A DNA stretch of 64,000 nt from JACCTH01 sp035253825 (GTDB lineage Bacteria; Actinomycetota; Acidimicrobiia; Spongiisociales; ZC4RG35): NCBI GenBank assembly GCA_035253825.1, contig DATFBM010000026.1, positions 3,509 to 67,508 on the forward strand. The letters are read 5' to 3'. Positions 15,110 to 23,065 of this stretch are shown here, piece after piece. A program made the translations under genes and the position numbers. Under the pieces are notes generated by a model. The model did no database searches, was not told where the DNA came from, and was given only the letters and a program-made list of their open reading frames with translations. Within the stretch, counting starts at the first letter, position 1; each line of letters begins with the position of its first letter.

Positions 15110-17737
15110 ATGGGTTACGTGCTCGATTTCGCCGATGGAGATAAGAGCATGCGCGATCTCCTCGGGGGCAAGGGCGCCGGACTGGCCGAGATGACCAAGT
15201 TGGGCCTGGCCGTTCCTCCCGGGTTCACGATTACGACCGAAGCCTGCCGTTACGTGATGGAACACGGCGAGGTGCCACCGGGCCTCTGGGACGAAGTTGA
15301 CAAGGCCATCGGTCGTCTCGAGGAGGCGACCGGGCGCAGCTTCGGCGGTGGGCCGGTGCCGTTGCTGGTATCGGTGCGGTCGGGGGCGAAGTACTCGATG
15401 CCGGGGATGATGGACACCATCCTCAACCTGGGGATCAACGACGAGGTGGTGTCGCTGCTCACCGAGTGGTCGGGCGACGCCCAATTCGCTCATGACGCCC
15501 ATCGGCGCTTTGTCCAGATGTATGGCGAAGTGGTTCGCGAGCTTCCGGCCAGCGCCTTCGAGGAAGTGCTTTCCGATCTGAGGGCGAGTCGAGGAGTCTC
15601 GAACGATTCGGAGCTCACCACCAATGACCTTGCCCAGGCGACCCGGCGGTTCCGCCAGATTGTTGCTTCTAAAGAGCCAATTCCCGACGATCCCCGCGAG
15701 CAATTACGCGGGGCAATCGGCGCGGTTTTCTCATCGTGGAACAACAAGCGAGCGCAGGAATATCGAAGGCAGAATTCGATTCCCGACGATCTCGGCACAG
15801 CCGCCAACGTGCAAATGATGGTGTTTGGTGACCTCGGCTCCGATTCCGGCACCGGAGTGGCTTTTACCCGTGATCCTGGCACCGGAGAAAAGACACCATA
15901 CGGCGACTATCTAGTTCAGGCTCAGGGCGAGGATGTCGTGGCCGGGATCCGAAACACTTCCACGCTCGACCATCTGGCTTCGCTTCATCCCCAATGTCAC
16001 AAAGAACTGATCTCGGTGATGGACGGCCTCGAAAGTCACTTTCGGGATATGTGCGACATCGAATTCACGATTGAAAAGGGCCAGCTCTTCATGCTGCAGA
16101 CCCGAGCGGGCAAGCGCAATGCTTCCGCCGCGGTGCGAATCGCAGTCGACATGGTGGATGAAGACCTCATCGACCAAAAGACTGCGGTGCGGAGAGTGGA
16201 TCCTTCCTCCCTGGAGCAGTTGGAGCGTTTTCAGATCGATGACAAGGATCTGGCGAAGGCGGCAGCCAAGGGTGTGGCGGCCAGCCCCGGGGCGGCTCAG
16301 GGTAAGGCGGTCTTTGACTCAGACACCGCCGTCACCTACGCCCGAGCGGGAGAAGAAGTGATCTTGATTCGGCCGGAGACCACTCCCGATGACATCCATG
16401 GCATGGCCGCAGCCCAGGGCATCCTGACCTCACATGGCGGCAAGACCAGCCATGCCGCGGTAGTCGCCCGCGGAATGGGCAAACCAGCCGTCACCGGGGC
16501 TGCCGCCCTCAGGGTCGATCCGGCCTCAAACCGGGCGACGATCAGGGGCACGGAGATTTCCGAAGGCGATCTCATCACTATCGACGGCACCTCCGGCGCG
16601 GTCTTCACCGACCCCGTGACGCTGATCCCGCCGACGCCTCTCCCCGAGCTCGACCGGCTCCTTGAGTGGGCGGATGAGTTTCGCTCGCTAGGAGTCCGCG
16701 CCAATGCCGACACCCCCGAAGACTCGACCACGGCCCGGCGCGCCGGGGCCGAAGGAATTGGCCTCGCCCGAACCGAGCACATGTTCATGGGAGAACGGAT
16801 CGCCGTGGTCCAGAAGATCATCCTCACGCCGGAAGGAGATGATCGGAGGCAGGCACTTGAAGAACTCAAGGCGTTGCAAGTCTCCGACTTCGAAGGCCTT
16901 CTGGAAGCGATGGACGGGCTCCCGGTCATCGTCCGCCTTCTCGACCCCCCGTTGCATGAGTTTCTCCCTTCGCGCCTCGAGCTCGAACAGGAGATGGTGC
17001 AAAGGGTCCGGGTGGGTCGCTCGATCGCCGACCTCCAAGACATGTCCGCCCAGGTGGCGTTGTGGGAGGAAGACAATCCCATGCTGGGATTAAGGGGAGT
17101 CCGGCTGGGGCTCATCGTCGGCGATCTCTACCGCATGCAAACCCGAGCGGCCCTGGAGGCTGTAATCCGCCGATATGAGGCAGGCGGGGAGCCCCACCTT
17201 GAGATCATGATTCCCTTGGTCGGGGCCCCAGAGGAGTTGCGGCGGATGCGGACCATGATCGAAGAGGAGATCGCCGCCTATTCCCGGCGCTCCGGCCGAG
17301 CCCTCGAGATTCCGATCGGGACCATGATCGAGCTCCCGCGGGCGGCACTGGTGGCAGACGAGCTGGCCGAGGTGGCCGACTTCTTCTCCTTCGGGACCAA
17401 CGACCTCACCCAGATGACCTATGGGTTGAGTCGCGACGACGCCGAGGCCTTGTTCCTCCAGAAGTACATGGACAGCGGGATCTTGGACACCAATCCTTTT
17501 CAGACCCTCGATGTGGCGGGGGTGGGACGTCTGGTCAGAGTGGCGACCCGAGAGGGAAAGGAAGCCAATCCCAAGCTCACCGTGGGCGTGTGTGGCGAGC
17601 ACGGTGGGGATCCGGCTTCGATCAAGTTCTGCCAAGAAGTGGGGCTCGACTACGTCTCCTGCAGCCCACCCCGGGTCAAAGTTGCTCGCTTGGCCGCTGC
17701 TCAGGCCGAGCTCGGCCCCGAGCAGACGGATGCCTGA
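15110..17737 (+). CDS. ppdK: Pyruvate, phosphate dikinase
   Basis: 875 residues, full length. Interconverts pyruvate + ATP + phosphate and phosphoenolpyruvate + AMP + diphosphate, linking glycolysis and gluconeogenesis. N-terminal ATP-grasp domain (GGKGAGLAEM, SVRSGAKYSMPGMMDT), central swivelling domain with the phosphorylated His in GGKTSHAAVVARG (about residue 448), and C-terminal PEP/pyruvate barrel with GIGLARTEHMF, GTNDLTQMTYG and the Cys in GVCGEHGGDP. ATG 15110. The 3' end overlaps the convergent MeaB gene by 62 bp. Confidence 0.96.
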   Translation: MGYVLDFADGDKSMRDLLGGKGAGLAEMTKLGLAVPPGFTITTEACRYVMEHGEVPPGLWDEVDKAIGRLEEATGRSFGGGPVPLLVSVRSGAKYSMPGMMDTILNLGINDEVVSLLTEWSGDAQFAHDAHRRFVQMYGEVVRELPASAFEEVLSDLRASRGVSNDSELTTNDLAQATRRFRQIVASKEPIPDDPREQLRGAIGAVFSSWNNKRAQEYRRQNSIPDDLGTAANVQMMVFGDLGSDSGTGVAFTRDPGTGEKTPYGDYLVQAQGEDVVAGIRNTSTLDHLASLHPQCHKELISVMDGLESHFRDMCDIEFTIEKGQLFMLQTRAGKRNASAAVRIAVDMVDEDLIDQKTAVRRVDPSSLEQLERFQIDDKDLAKAAAKGVAASPGAAQGKAVFDSDTAVTYARAGEEVILIRPETTPDDIHGMAAAQGILTSHGGKTSHAAVVARGMGKPAVTGAAALRVDPASNRATIRGTEISEGDLITIDGTSGAVFTDPVTLIPPTPLPELDRLLEWADEFRSLGVRANADTPEDSTTARRAGAEGIGLARTEHMFMGERIAVVQKIILTPEGDDRRQALEELKALQVSDFEGLLEAMDGLPVIVRLLDPPLHEFLPSRLELEQEMVQRVRVGRSIADLQDMSAQVALWEEDNPMLGLRGVRLGLIVGDLYRMQTRAALEAVIRRYEAGGEPHLEIMIPLVGAPEELRRMRTMIEEEIAAYSRRSGRALEIPIGTMIELPRAALVADELAEVADFFSFGTNDLTQMTYGLSRDDAEALFLQKYMDSGILDTNPFQTLDVAGVGRLVRVATREGKEANPKLTVGVCGEHGGDPASIKFCQEVGLDYVSCSPPRVKVARLAAAQAELGPEQTDA

Positions 17738-18386
17738 GCTCGGCGATCGTCGTCAGTAGCTCCTCCAGCCCTTGCTTGGTCAGGGCCGACCCCGCCAGCA
17801 CAGGAACACCAAGCCCACTCACGTCTCGGACCACTCGCTCGGCATCGCCCTGATCGGCCTTGTTGACAAAGATCACACCGGCGATCTCGAGCAAGCCTGC
17901 TTTCTCGGCCTGAATCTCATCCCCCCATCCCGGATGAAGGACCGCGACCACGATGTCGGCAACCTGCGCCACCTCGACTTCCGACTGACCGACACCAACA
18001 GTTTCGACAATGAGGGGAGAGAATCCCTCCTCAGCGAGCAGATCAAGGACTCGACCTACACCCCGGGCCAAGCCCCCGAGGTGCCCTCGATTGGCTATCG
18101 ACCTGATGAAGACCGCCTCGTCGTCCGAGTGACCTTGCATCCGGATGCGATCACCCAACAGCGCTCCACCCGTTACCGGGCTTGACGGATCGACAACGAT
18201 TACCCCAGGACGGGCTCCGTCTTCACGAAATCCGCGAATCAGCTGATCGACAAGGGTGCTTTTTCCGACTCCGGGAGGACCGGTGATTCCGATCACGAGC
18301 GGTCGGGACTCCAGACCGGAGGAAGGAGAAGAACGCTCTAGGGCCTCGGTGATGCGGCGAGCAAGATCACGTCGCCGCCCGGTCAT
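17676..18386 (-). CDS. MeaB/ArgK-type P-loop GTPase (methylmalonyl-CoA mutase chaperone family)
   Basis: 236 residues, shorter than the ~320 typical of MeaB. Walker A GPPGVGKST, Mg motif VDPSSPVTGGALLGDRIRM, switch III-like DEAVFIRSIANRGHLGGL, VETVGVGQSE and the NKAD specificity motif are intact; what is missing is the C-terminal dimerisation arm. Known members load or protect the B12 cofactor of methylmalonyl-CoA mutase. No mutase gene is in the window, but a B12 importer is. ATG 18386 has TAGCCT 7 nt upstream and is probably leaderless. Confidence 0.85.
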   Translation of the reverse strand: MTGRRRDLARRITEALERSSPSSGLESRPLVIGITGPPGVGKSTLVDQLIRGFREDGARPGVIVVDPSSPVTGGALLGDRIRMQGHSDDEAVFIRSIANRGHLGGLARGVGRVLDLLAEEGFSPLIVETVGVGQSEVEVAQVADIVVAVLHPGWGDEIQAEKAGLLEIAGVIFVNKADQGDAERVVRDVSGLGVPVLAGSALTKQGLEELLTTIAELRHPSARGRARPEQRPSEQL

Positions 18387-18393
18387 CGGGCCC

Positions 18394-18399
18394 AGGCTA
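18394..18399 (-). promoter_or_regulatory. -10 element for leaderless MeaB-like gene
   Basis: TAGCCT on the minus strand, 7 nt before ATG 18386, no Shine-Dalgarno. It lies downstream of the NifU-like stop (18406). Confidence 0.5.
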
Positions 18400-18405
18400 A
18401 GACGC

Positions 18406-18666
18406 TTAGGTGGCGTTGACCGCCACCACTCCAGGCACCCGCTCGGTGAGGATTCGCTCGATCCCGGCCTTCAAGGTCATCATCGACATGGGGCAACCAC
18501 CGCAGGCGCCGACCATTTGCAGGTTGACGGTGCCCTCCTCGACCCCGAGCAGAACCAGGTCACCGCCATCCATTTGGATGGCCGGCCGGATGTACTCGAG
18601 GGTTTCCTGGAGCTTTTCCAGATCGATCTCGGGGCGGTCAGTGGTAGCGGTAGCGGCTTCAGTCAT
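18406..18666 (-). CDS. NifU-like C-terminal domain protein (Fe-S carrier)
   Basis: 86 residues with the NifU C-terminal CxxC motif ACGGCPMSMMTL, which in the family binds a labile Fe-S cluster and delivers it to apo-proteins. Full single-domain length. ATG 18666 has TAGGTT 9 nt upstream on this strand. The many Fe-S clients nearby (SdhB, WhiB) fit a housekeeping role; that is inference. Confidence 0.88.
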   Translation of the reverse strand: MTEAATATTDRPEIDLEKLQETLEYIRPAIQMDGGDLVLLGVEEGTVNLQMVGACGGCPMSMMTLKAGIERILTERVPGVVAVNAT

Positions 18667-18675
18667 CGCTAGTAG

Positions 18676-18681
18676 AACCTA
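18676..18681 (-). promoter_or_regulatory. -10 element for NifU-like gene
   Basis: TAGGTT on the minus strand, 9 nt before ATG 18666; no Shine-Dalgarno. Confidence 0.4.
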
Positions 18682-18718
18682 ACGGGGCTCCGGTTTCATT
18701 CCAAAGCCCCCCAAATCC

Positions 18719-18751
18719 CGAACCCAGGGTTCGTAGCCGCGTTGGACGCGG
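18719..18751 (+). repeat. Intergenic palindromic repeat, copy 2
   Basis: CGAACCCAGGGTT (18719-18731), then CGTAG, then CCGCGTTGGACGCGG (18737-18751). It matches the minus-strand reading of 93-125 over both elements. It lies between the SpoIID-domain gene and the nifU-like gene. Confidence 0.6.
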
Positions 18752-18770
18752 TTAACGGTCTGTAGAACGG

Positions 18771-20384
18771 TCACCGACGCTCGGGCACCCCGACAAGGCG
18801 GGCGCGGGCATCGCCGTGGGGGCTCCGGGCCTCGATGACCACTTCGAACCGCGAGCGATCCGTTAACTCGTCGGCGGCCAGGTCGGAGAAAGGGATCTCG
18901 TAGGCGCCTGCATTGAGTAATCCGAGATCCACCGCCTCTCCTACCTCGGCATCCACTGTGGCGTGCACGGTTATGAAAGCGGGAGCGGTGGTCTCGAAAC
19001 GAAGGTGGTGTCCCCCGACCGTGTAGGGCAAGCGGGAATGGGAGATCACAGGGGCGGTCCCGATGCCTATCGGGACCTGGGCCGAGATCCGGCCGTCGAC
19101 CTCGGCAAACTGCCAGGCGGCGAATCCATTTGCCACCTCCTCGCCGTCGACGGTGACGTTGGCTCCCTGCGCCGCCAACAGCCCGAGCTCGGGAACCTCG
19201 ACAACCAGGCCGACTGTGATCGAGGGCGGCAGCCAGCCACCCGCCGACTCTGGTCGGAGCCCCCCGTAGTAATGGGCAAGAATGTCGTCGTAGGCAGCAC
19301 CTCCTTCGGCCATTGCCAAGGCCCCAAACTGGCTCATCCCCACCTGATGGCCCCACCCCTCGCCGTTGAAGACGTAGTTTCGGCCCAACTCTCGGTAGTG
19401 ACCGTGGTCCACCATCGTCGGTCGACTCGTGATCGTGTAGGTCCCCGACAGGACTGTCTGCGGATATCGCCGCCCGTCCGGACGCTCCGCCGGCAGTCGC
19501 TCGGGCATGATCGCCGCCGCCGCCCGATTGATGTCGGACCGGAACCGGTAGGTGGCGATTCGCTCTGTCTCTCGACCCGAGGAGACCACCACTTGCCAGG
19601 GACCTTGTCCATCGGCGGTTTGCTCGACACCCACCGAATTGACGGGCCCGTGCAACAGCTCGGCCTCAGCGAGGAGGGCGGTCATCTCGGCTTCGGAAAT
19701 GGCGAAACTCCAAGTTACGAAAGGAGAGTCCTCCGGGGCGGAGGGCACCGCGGAAAGGTAAGGGACATCGAGCCCGGGGAAGATGTCTTCTGATTCTCTC
19801 GTCCGAGCTCCGGCAGTCGAGCTGTACAACGCCTGAGCTGGTCGACCATCGAAGAGCAAGATCTCACCGGCGGTGGAGCCCACCGCCTGTGACCAGCGTT
19901 GGCCGTCGATGGTCTCGAGCCCCAAGCGTCCGGCATAGACCTGGCAGGCGGTGGTGGCGCAGATGTCATAGCCATAACGGGAACCGGTGGCAGTCCGTCC
20001 GTTCGCAAGAGTGAACGCGAGGTAAGTCCGTGCAGCCACGGCTTGGGCCTTCAGCGCCTCATCGGGCCAGGAGAAGGGAACTTCCCGAATTCCCAACAGG
20101 TAGGCCTCAGGAGACATCGTCTCGGTCAACACCAGACCTTCGTCTGAGGCGGTCAAGACGAGCGGTCCGGCGAATTGATCGTCGCCCACCGTGATGACCG
20201 CTCCGGGTTCAGCCGTGATGATCACCTGTTCCCCCGCAATGGGCTCGGGGCTGGTCGGTGAGACCGGGACCCCCACGAGGAGCAGGATCGCCCCGAGGGC
20301 TCTACGCAGACCGAGCGATGTTCGCTCCGAGTTGCTGCAGTTTTCCGGCCAGATCTTGATAGCCCCGATCGATGTGATGGGCAT
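18771..20384 (-). CDS. SpoIID/LytB domain protein (secreted peptidoglycan lytic transglycosylase-like)
   Basis: About 537 residues. A hydrophobic segment (LRRALGAILLLVGVPV) suggests a signal peptide or anchor, followed by the SpoIID catalytic region: YLLGIREVPFSWPDEALKAQAVAARTY, and later GEGWGHQVGMSQFGALAMAEGG with the conserved YYGG. In the family this domain cleaves denuded glycan strands. The start is uncertain: ATG 20384 lies inside murA (out of frame, overlap 83 bp) and no Shine-Dalgarno is visible. The C-terminal 150 residues look like beta-rich binding domains. Confidence 0.82.
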   Translation of the reverse strand: MPITSIGAIKIWPENCSNSERTSLGLRRALGAILLLVGVPVSPTSPEPIAGEQVIITAEPGAVITVGDDQFAGPLVLTASDEGLVLTETMSPEAYLLGIREVPFSWPDEALKAQAVAARTYLAFTLANGRTATGSRYGYDICATTACQVYAGRLGLETIDGQRWSQAVGSTAGEILLFDGRPAQALYSSTAGARTRESEDIFPGLDVPYLSAVPSAPEDSPFVTWSFAISEAEMTALLAEAELLHGPVNSVGVEQTADGQGPWQVVVSSGRETERIATYRFRSDINRAAAAIMPERLPAERPDGRRYPQTVLSGTYTITSRPTMVDHGHYRELGRNYVFNGEGWGHQVGMSQFGALAMAEGGAAYDDILAHYYGGLRPESAGGWLPPSITVGLVVEVPELGLLAAQGANVTVDGEEVANGFAAWQFAEVDGRISAQVPIGIGTAPVISHSRLPYTVGGHHLRFETTAPAFITVHATVDAEVGEAVDLGLLNAGAYEIPFSDLAADELTDRSRFEVVIEARSPHGDARARLVGVPERR

Positions 20385-21555
20385 CCCCGACATAGGTGCG
20401 ACCGTCAGCTCGCAACCCCGCCAGGACAAGCGCGGCCCCAGCCCGGATGTCGGGGGCGAGCACCGGACAGCCCGATAGTTCCTCTTTGCCCCGAATCACG
20501 GCGTGCTGGGCTTCGGTGGAGATATCGGCCCCCATCCGGGAGAGCTCACCGACATACCGGAACCGGGCGTCATAAAGGTTCTCGGTGACTATCGAGGTGC
20601 CATCGGCGATTGAGAGCAAGGCGACCATCTGCGGATGGAGGTCGGTGTGGAATCCCGGATATGGAAGGGTCACGAAGTCGACTGCCCGCGGCCGCTGGGG
20701 ACCACCAACCCGAAGCCACCCCTCGCCCTTCTCCACCATGGCTCCAGTGTCCTCGAGCTTGCTCAGCTCCATCCGCAAGTGAGTCGGGACGCATCCCGTC
20801 ACCGTGACATCGCCTCCGGTGATGGCAGCCGCGATGGCGAATGTTCCCGCTTCAAGACGATCGGGCACCACGTTGTGCTCCACCGGCTGCAGGTCGGGTG
20901 TGCCAGTGATATGAATGATGGGGGTGCCGGCGCCACGAATCGTGGCGCCCATGGCGTTGAGATGGTTCGCCTGATCGACGATCTCCGGCTCCCGGGCGGC
21001 GTTGACGATGGCGGTCTCACCCTTGGCAACCGCCCCGGCCAGCATCAGATTCTCGGTGGCGCCCACCGAGGGAAAGGAAAGCTCGATCTCCGCTCCCCGA
21101 AGGCCGTTGTGGGCTTCTCCGTGGAGAACCCCGTGGACGAGGCGGAACTCCGCCCCCATCTTGCGAAGCCCGTCGAGGTGCATGTCGATTGGTCGCGCCC
21201 CCAGGTCGTCGCCGCCGGGCAGGGCCACCTTCGCTTCTCCGCAGGAAGCCAGCAGTGGACCGAGAACGACGATTGAGGCCCGCATTCTCCGCACTAATTC
21301 GAGGGGAGCTTCGGGGCGGAGCTGATCGGGAGTGACGATCCAAAGCGAGTCGCCGTCTCGTTGCAAACGGCAGCCCATGTGGGTTAGAAGATCGGCCATC
21401 AGGCCGATGTCGGCGATGTCGGGGACGTTGGTCAGTCGATGGCGACCGGGAACGAGGATCGCCGCCACCATCTCCTTCAACGCGGCGTTTTTTGCTCCGC
21501 CGACTCCAATCGTGCCACGAAGCGCGGCACCTCCCTCGACGATGATCTCGGGCAT
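20302..21555 (-). CDS. murA: UDP-N-acetylglucosamine 1-carboxyvinyltransferase
   Basis: 417 residues, full length: first committed step of peptidoglycan synthesis, transferring enolpyruvate to UDP-GlcNAc. Catalytic Lys22 lies in GGAKNAAL. In the active-site loop ALPGGDDLGARP the usual nucleophilic Cys is Asp116, the substitution known from mycobacteria and Chlamydia that gives fosfomycin insensitivity. Divergent from rpiB. The downstream SpoIID-domain gene overlaps its 3' end. Confidence 0.95.
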   Translation of the reverse strand: MPEIIVEGGAALRGTIGVGGAKNAALKEMVAAILVPGRHRLTNVPDIADIGLMADLLTHMGCRLQRDGDSLWIVTPDQLRPEAPLELVRRMRASIVVLGPLLASCGEAKVALPGGDDLGARPIDMHLDGLRKMGAEFRLVHGVLHGEAHNGLRGAEIELSFPSVGATENLMLAGAVAKGETAIVNAAREPEIVDQANHLNAMGATIRGAGTPIIHITGTPDLQPVEHNVVPDRLEAGTFAIAAAITGGDVTVTGCVPTHLRMELSKLEDTGAMVEKGEGWLRVGGPQRPRAVDFVTLPYPGFHTDLHPQMVALLSIADGTSIVTENLYDARFRYVGELSRMGADISTEAQHAVIRGKEELSGCPVLAPDIRAGAALVLAGLRADGRTYVGDAHHIDRGYQDLAGKLQQLGANIARSA

Positions 21556-21590
21556 CGGAGGAGTCTACGGCTCGGGACCCGGATGGCTGA

Positions 21591-21596
21591 TAGCGT
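21591..21596 (+). promoter_or_regulatory. -10 element for leaderless rpiB
   Basis: TAGCGT ends 7 nt before ATG 21604; no Shine-Dalgarno. Confidence 0.5.
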
Positions 21597-21603
21597 GAAA
21601 TTC

Positions 21604-22047
21604 ATGCGAGTGGCTGTTGCCTCCGATCACGCCGGTCTGACTCTGAAGGCGATCGTGGTGGAAGCAGTTGTCGAGTTGGGCCATTCCGCTCTCGATTTGG
21701 GCACCCACACCCCCGATCCCGTCGACTATCCCGACGTCTCGGCCACCGCCGGCCGGGCGGTTGTGGAAGGAAGGGCCGATCGGGCCATCATCATCTGCGG
21801 CTCAGGGGCTGGAGCTTGCGTGGCCGCCAACAAACTCCGCGGAATCCGTGCCGCAGTCGCTCACGAGACTTACACCGCCCATCAGATGGTCGAGCACGAC
21901 GACGTCAATGTTCTCTGCTTGGGCGCCCGCGTCGTCGGAACACATGTGGCAATCGAAGTTGTGGAGGCGTTCCTCAAGGCCACGTTCACCCATGAGGAAC
22001 GCCATCGGCGTCGCGTGGCAAAAGTCAACCAACTCGACGCGCGCTAA
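21604..22047 (+). CDS. rpiB: Ribose-5-phosphate isomerase B
   Basis: 147 residues of the RpiB/LacAB family, interconverting ribose 5-phosphate and ribulose 5-phosphate. Motifs: VAVASDHAGLTLK at the N-terminus, DYPD, the catalytic loop IICGSGAGACVAANKLRGIRA (with the base Cys) and HDDVNVLCLGARVVG. ATG 21604 matches family N-termini and has TAGCGT 7 nt upstream; ATG 21583 is the longer option. Followed by hairpin 22048-22103. Confidence 0.92.
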   Translation: MRVAVASDHAGLTLKAIVVEAVVELGHSALDLGTHTPDPVDYPDVSATAGRAVVEGRADRAIIICGSGAGACVAANKLRGIRAAVAHETYTAHQMVEHDDVNVLCLGARVVGTHVAIEVVEAFLKATFTHEERHRRRVAKVNQLDAR

Positions 22048-22103
22048 CCCATTCTTGTGTAGGTACCCCGCGGGTTTAGGGCGGGACCGTGCGCAAGAAC
22101 GGG
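22048..22103. repeat. Imperfect long inverted repeat (hairpin family copy 2)
   Basis: CCCATTCTTGTGTAGGTACCCCGC (22048-22071) can pair with GCGGGACCGTGCGCAAGAACGGG (22081-22103), with several G-U pairs and mismatches. Its outer arm (CATTCTTGYG) resembles those at 10130 and 38935. It starts directly after the rpiB stop and may also act as a terminator. Confidence 0.5.
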
Positions 22104-22388
22104 TTGAAAGGGCGGCGGTGCTTTTTACGTCGCCGGGTGTAGCGAAGCGTGAACCGCGCTAGGCGAAGAGATGGCTCCCCTGAACGAACCTGTGGTCACA
22201 CCCGTCGCTACGACAAAGGTGCGCTCAACGCGGAAGCTTCCGGTCGCAACCTCGAATCGGCCCATACGGCTGGTGAGACTGCGATTGCCCGGAGGTGGAA
22301 AGGACTCCAGGCGAACCAACTTTCGCGGCTCCCGAGCCGTACGAGGCGTGTTCGTCAGTCTCCCTTGGCACCCTGAGTTGCGGAATCA
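22104..22388. other. Convergent intergenic region, no supported gene
   Basis: Between rpiB and the GntR gene. Open frames exist on both strands, and the minus-strand one repeats a VATGxxxGSFR-like phrase, but neither has a ribosome-binding site, a -10 box or a known domain. A GC-rich hairpin-like stretch with a T-run (GCGGCGGTGCTTTTTACGTCGCC, about 22112-22134) could form a terminator. Confidence 0.35.
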
Positions 22389-23006
22389 TCATGGCTCGGT
22401 GTGTGTGAGGAACTCCATCAGTGCTGCGGCCGCGTCCCTGAGATGGGCAGCAAGCACATCGCACGCTGCGTCGGCTCGCCCTCCGCGACAGTGGTCGAGC
22501 AGGGCTGCGTGTTGGTCGTCAGAGTGCCCTCCACCGCCGAGCCCCTGGGTGTAGAGCAGGACATAAGGGGCGACCGCGGCGTTGAGGATCTGGGCAATGG
22601 CCAACCCGCGGGACCATCCGCTTGCCTGATAGAGGGCCTGGTGAAATGCCCAGTTGGCTTCGGTCACGGTCATGCCCTCGCCGGCCAAAGCCACCTCTGC
22701 CTCGGCGAGATCGACGATGGACATCCGGCCCATCGACTGCCGGAGCAGGATGGGCTCGACTGCCATCCGCAGCTCGTAGATCTCGTTGGCCTCCCCGGCG
22801 GACAGTGAAGGCACCACGACACCCCGGTTGGCTTCGAAGCGCAACAAGCCGACACCCGCAAGCCGGTGGAGGGCCTCCCGCACCGGGATCTTGCTGACGC
22901 CCAACTGCTCGGCCAGATCGTCCTGGCGAAGCCACTTCCCCGGGAGAATCTCGCCTCGCAACATCCGCTCCAGCACCGATCGTTGGACCAAATCCACAGT
23001 TGACAT
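22389..23006 (-). CDS. GntR family transcriptional regulator (FadR/FCD subfamily)
   Basis: 205 residues: winged helix at 1-70 (PGKWLRQDDLAEQLGVSKIPVREALHRLAGVGLL) and an all-helical FCD effector domain (NEIYELRMAVEPILL, then WAFHQALYQASG). FCD proteins bind small carboxylates, often with a metal held by Asp/His. Divergent from acdS with a 59-bp gap containing a perfect 16-bp palindrome, so it very probably controls acdS and itself. The ATG is at 23006. Confidence 0.9.
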   Translation of the reverse strand: MSTVDLVQRSVLERMLRGEILPGKWLRQDDLAEQLGVSKIPVREALHRLAGVGLLRFEANRGVVVPSLSAGEANEIYELRMAVEPILLRQSMGRMSIVDLAEAEVALAGEGMTVTEANWAFHQALYQASGWSRGLAIAQILNAAVAPYVLLYTQGLGGGGHSDDQHAALLDHCRGGRADAACDVLAAHLRDAAAALMEFLTHTEP

Positions 23007-23011
23007 TTGCG

Positions 23012-23033
23012 TAATCGTATACGATTATACGAT
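23012..23033. promoter_or_regulatory. Probable GntR operator
   Basis: TAATCGTATACGATTA (23012-23027) is a perfect 16-bp palindrome, followed by a third half-site TATACGAT up to 23033. Its core TCGTATACGA fits the GTnnnAC-type sites of FadR-group GntR proteins. It lies between the divergent start codons. Confidence 0.75.
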
Positions 23034-23065
23034 CACCACGGAGTCTTCTACGGAAAGGTGAAGCC

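Noticed and set aside
16336..17115. 259-codon minus-strand frame antisense to ppdK
   Set aside because: Ser/Arg-rich shadow frame opposite the catalytic domain of ppdK.
22171..22554. Possible small gene between rpiB and the GntR gene
   Set aside because: No Shine-Dalgarno or -10 support, overlaps the gntR gene on the other strand, and no recognisable domain.
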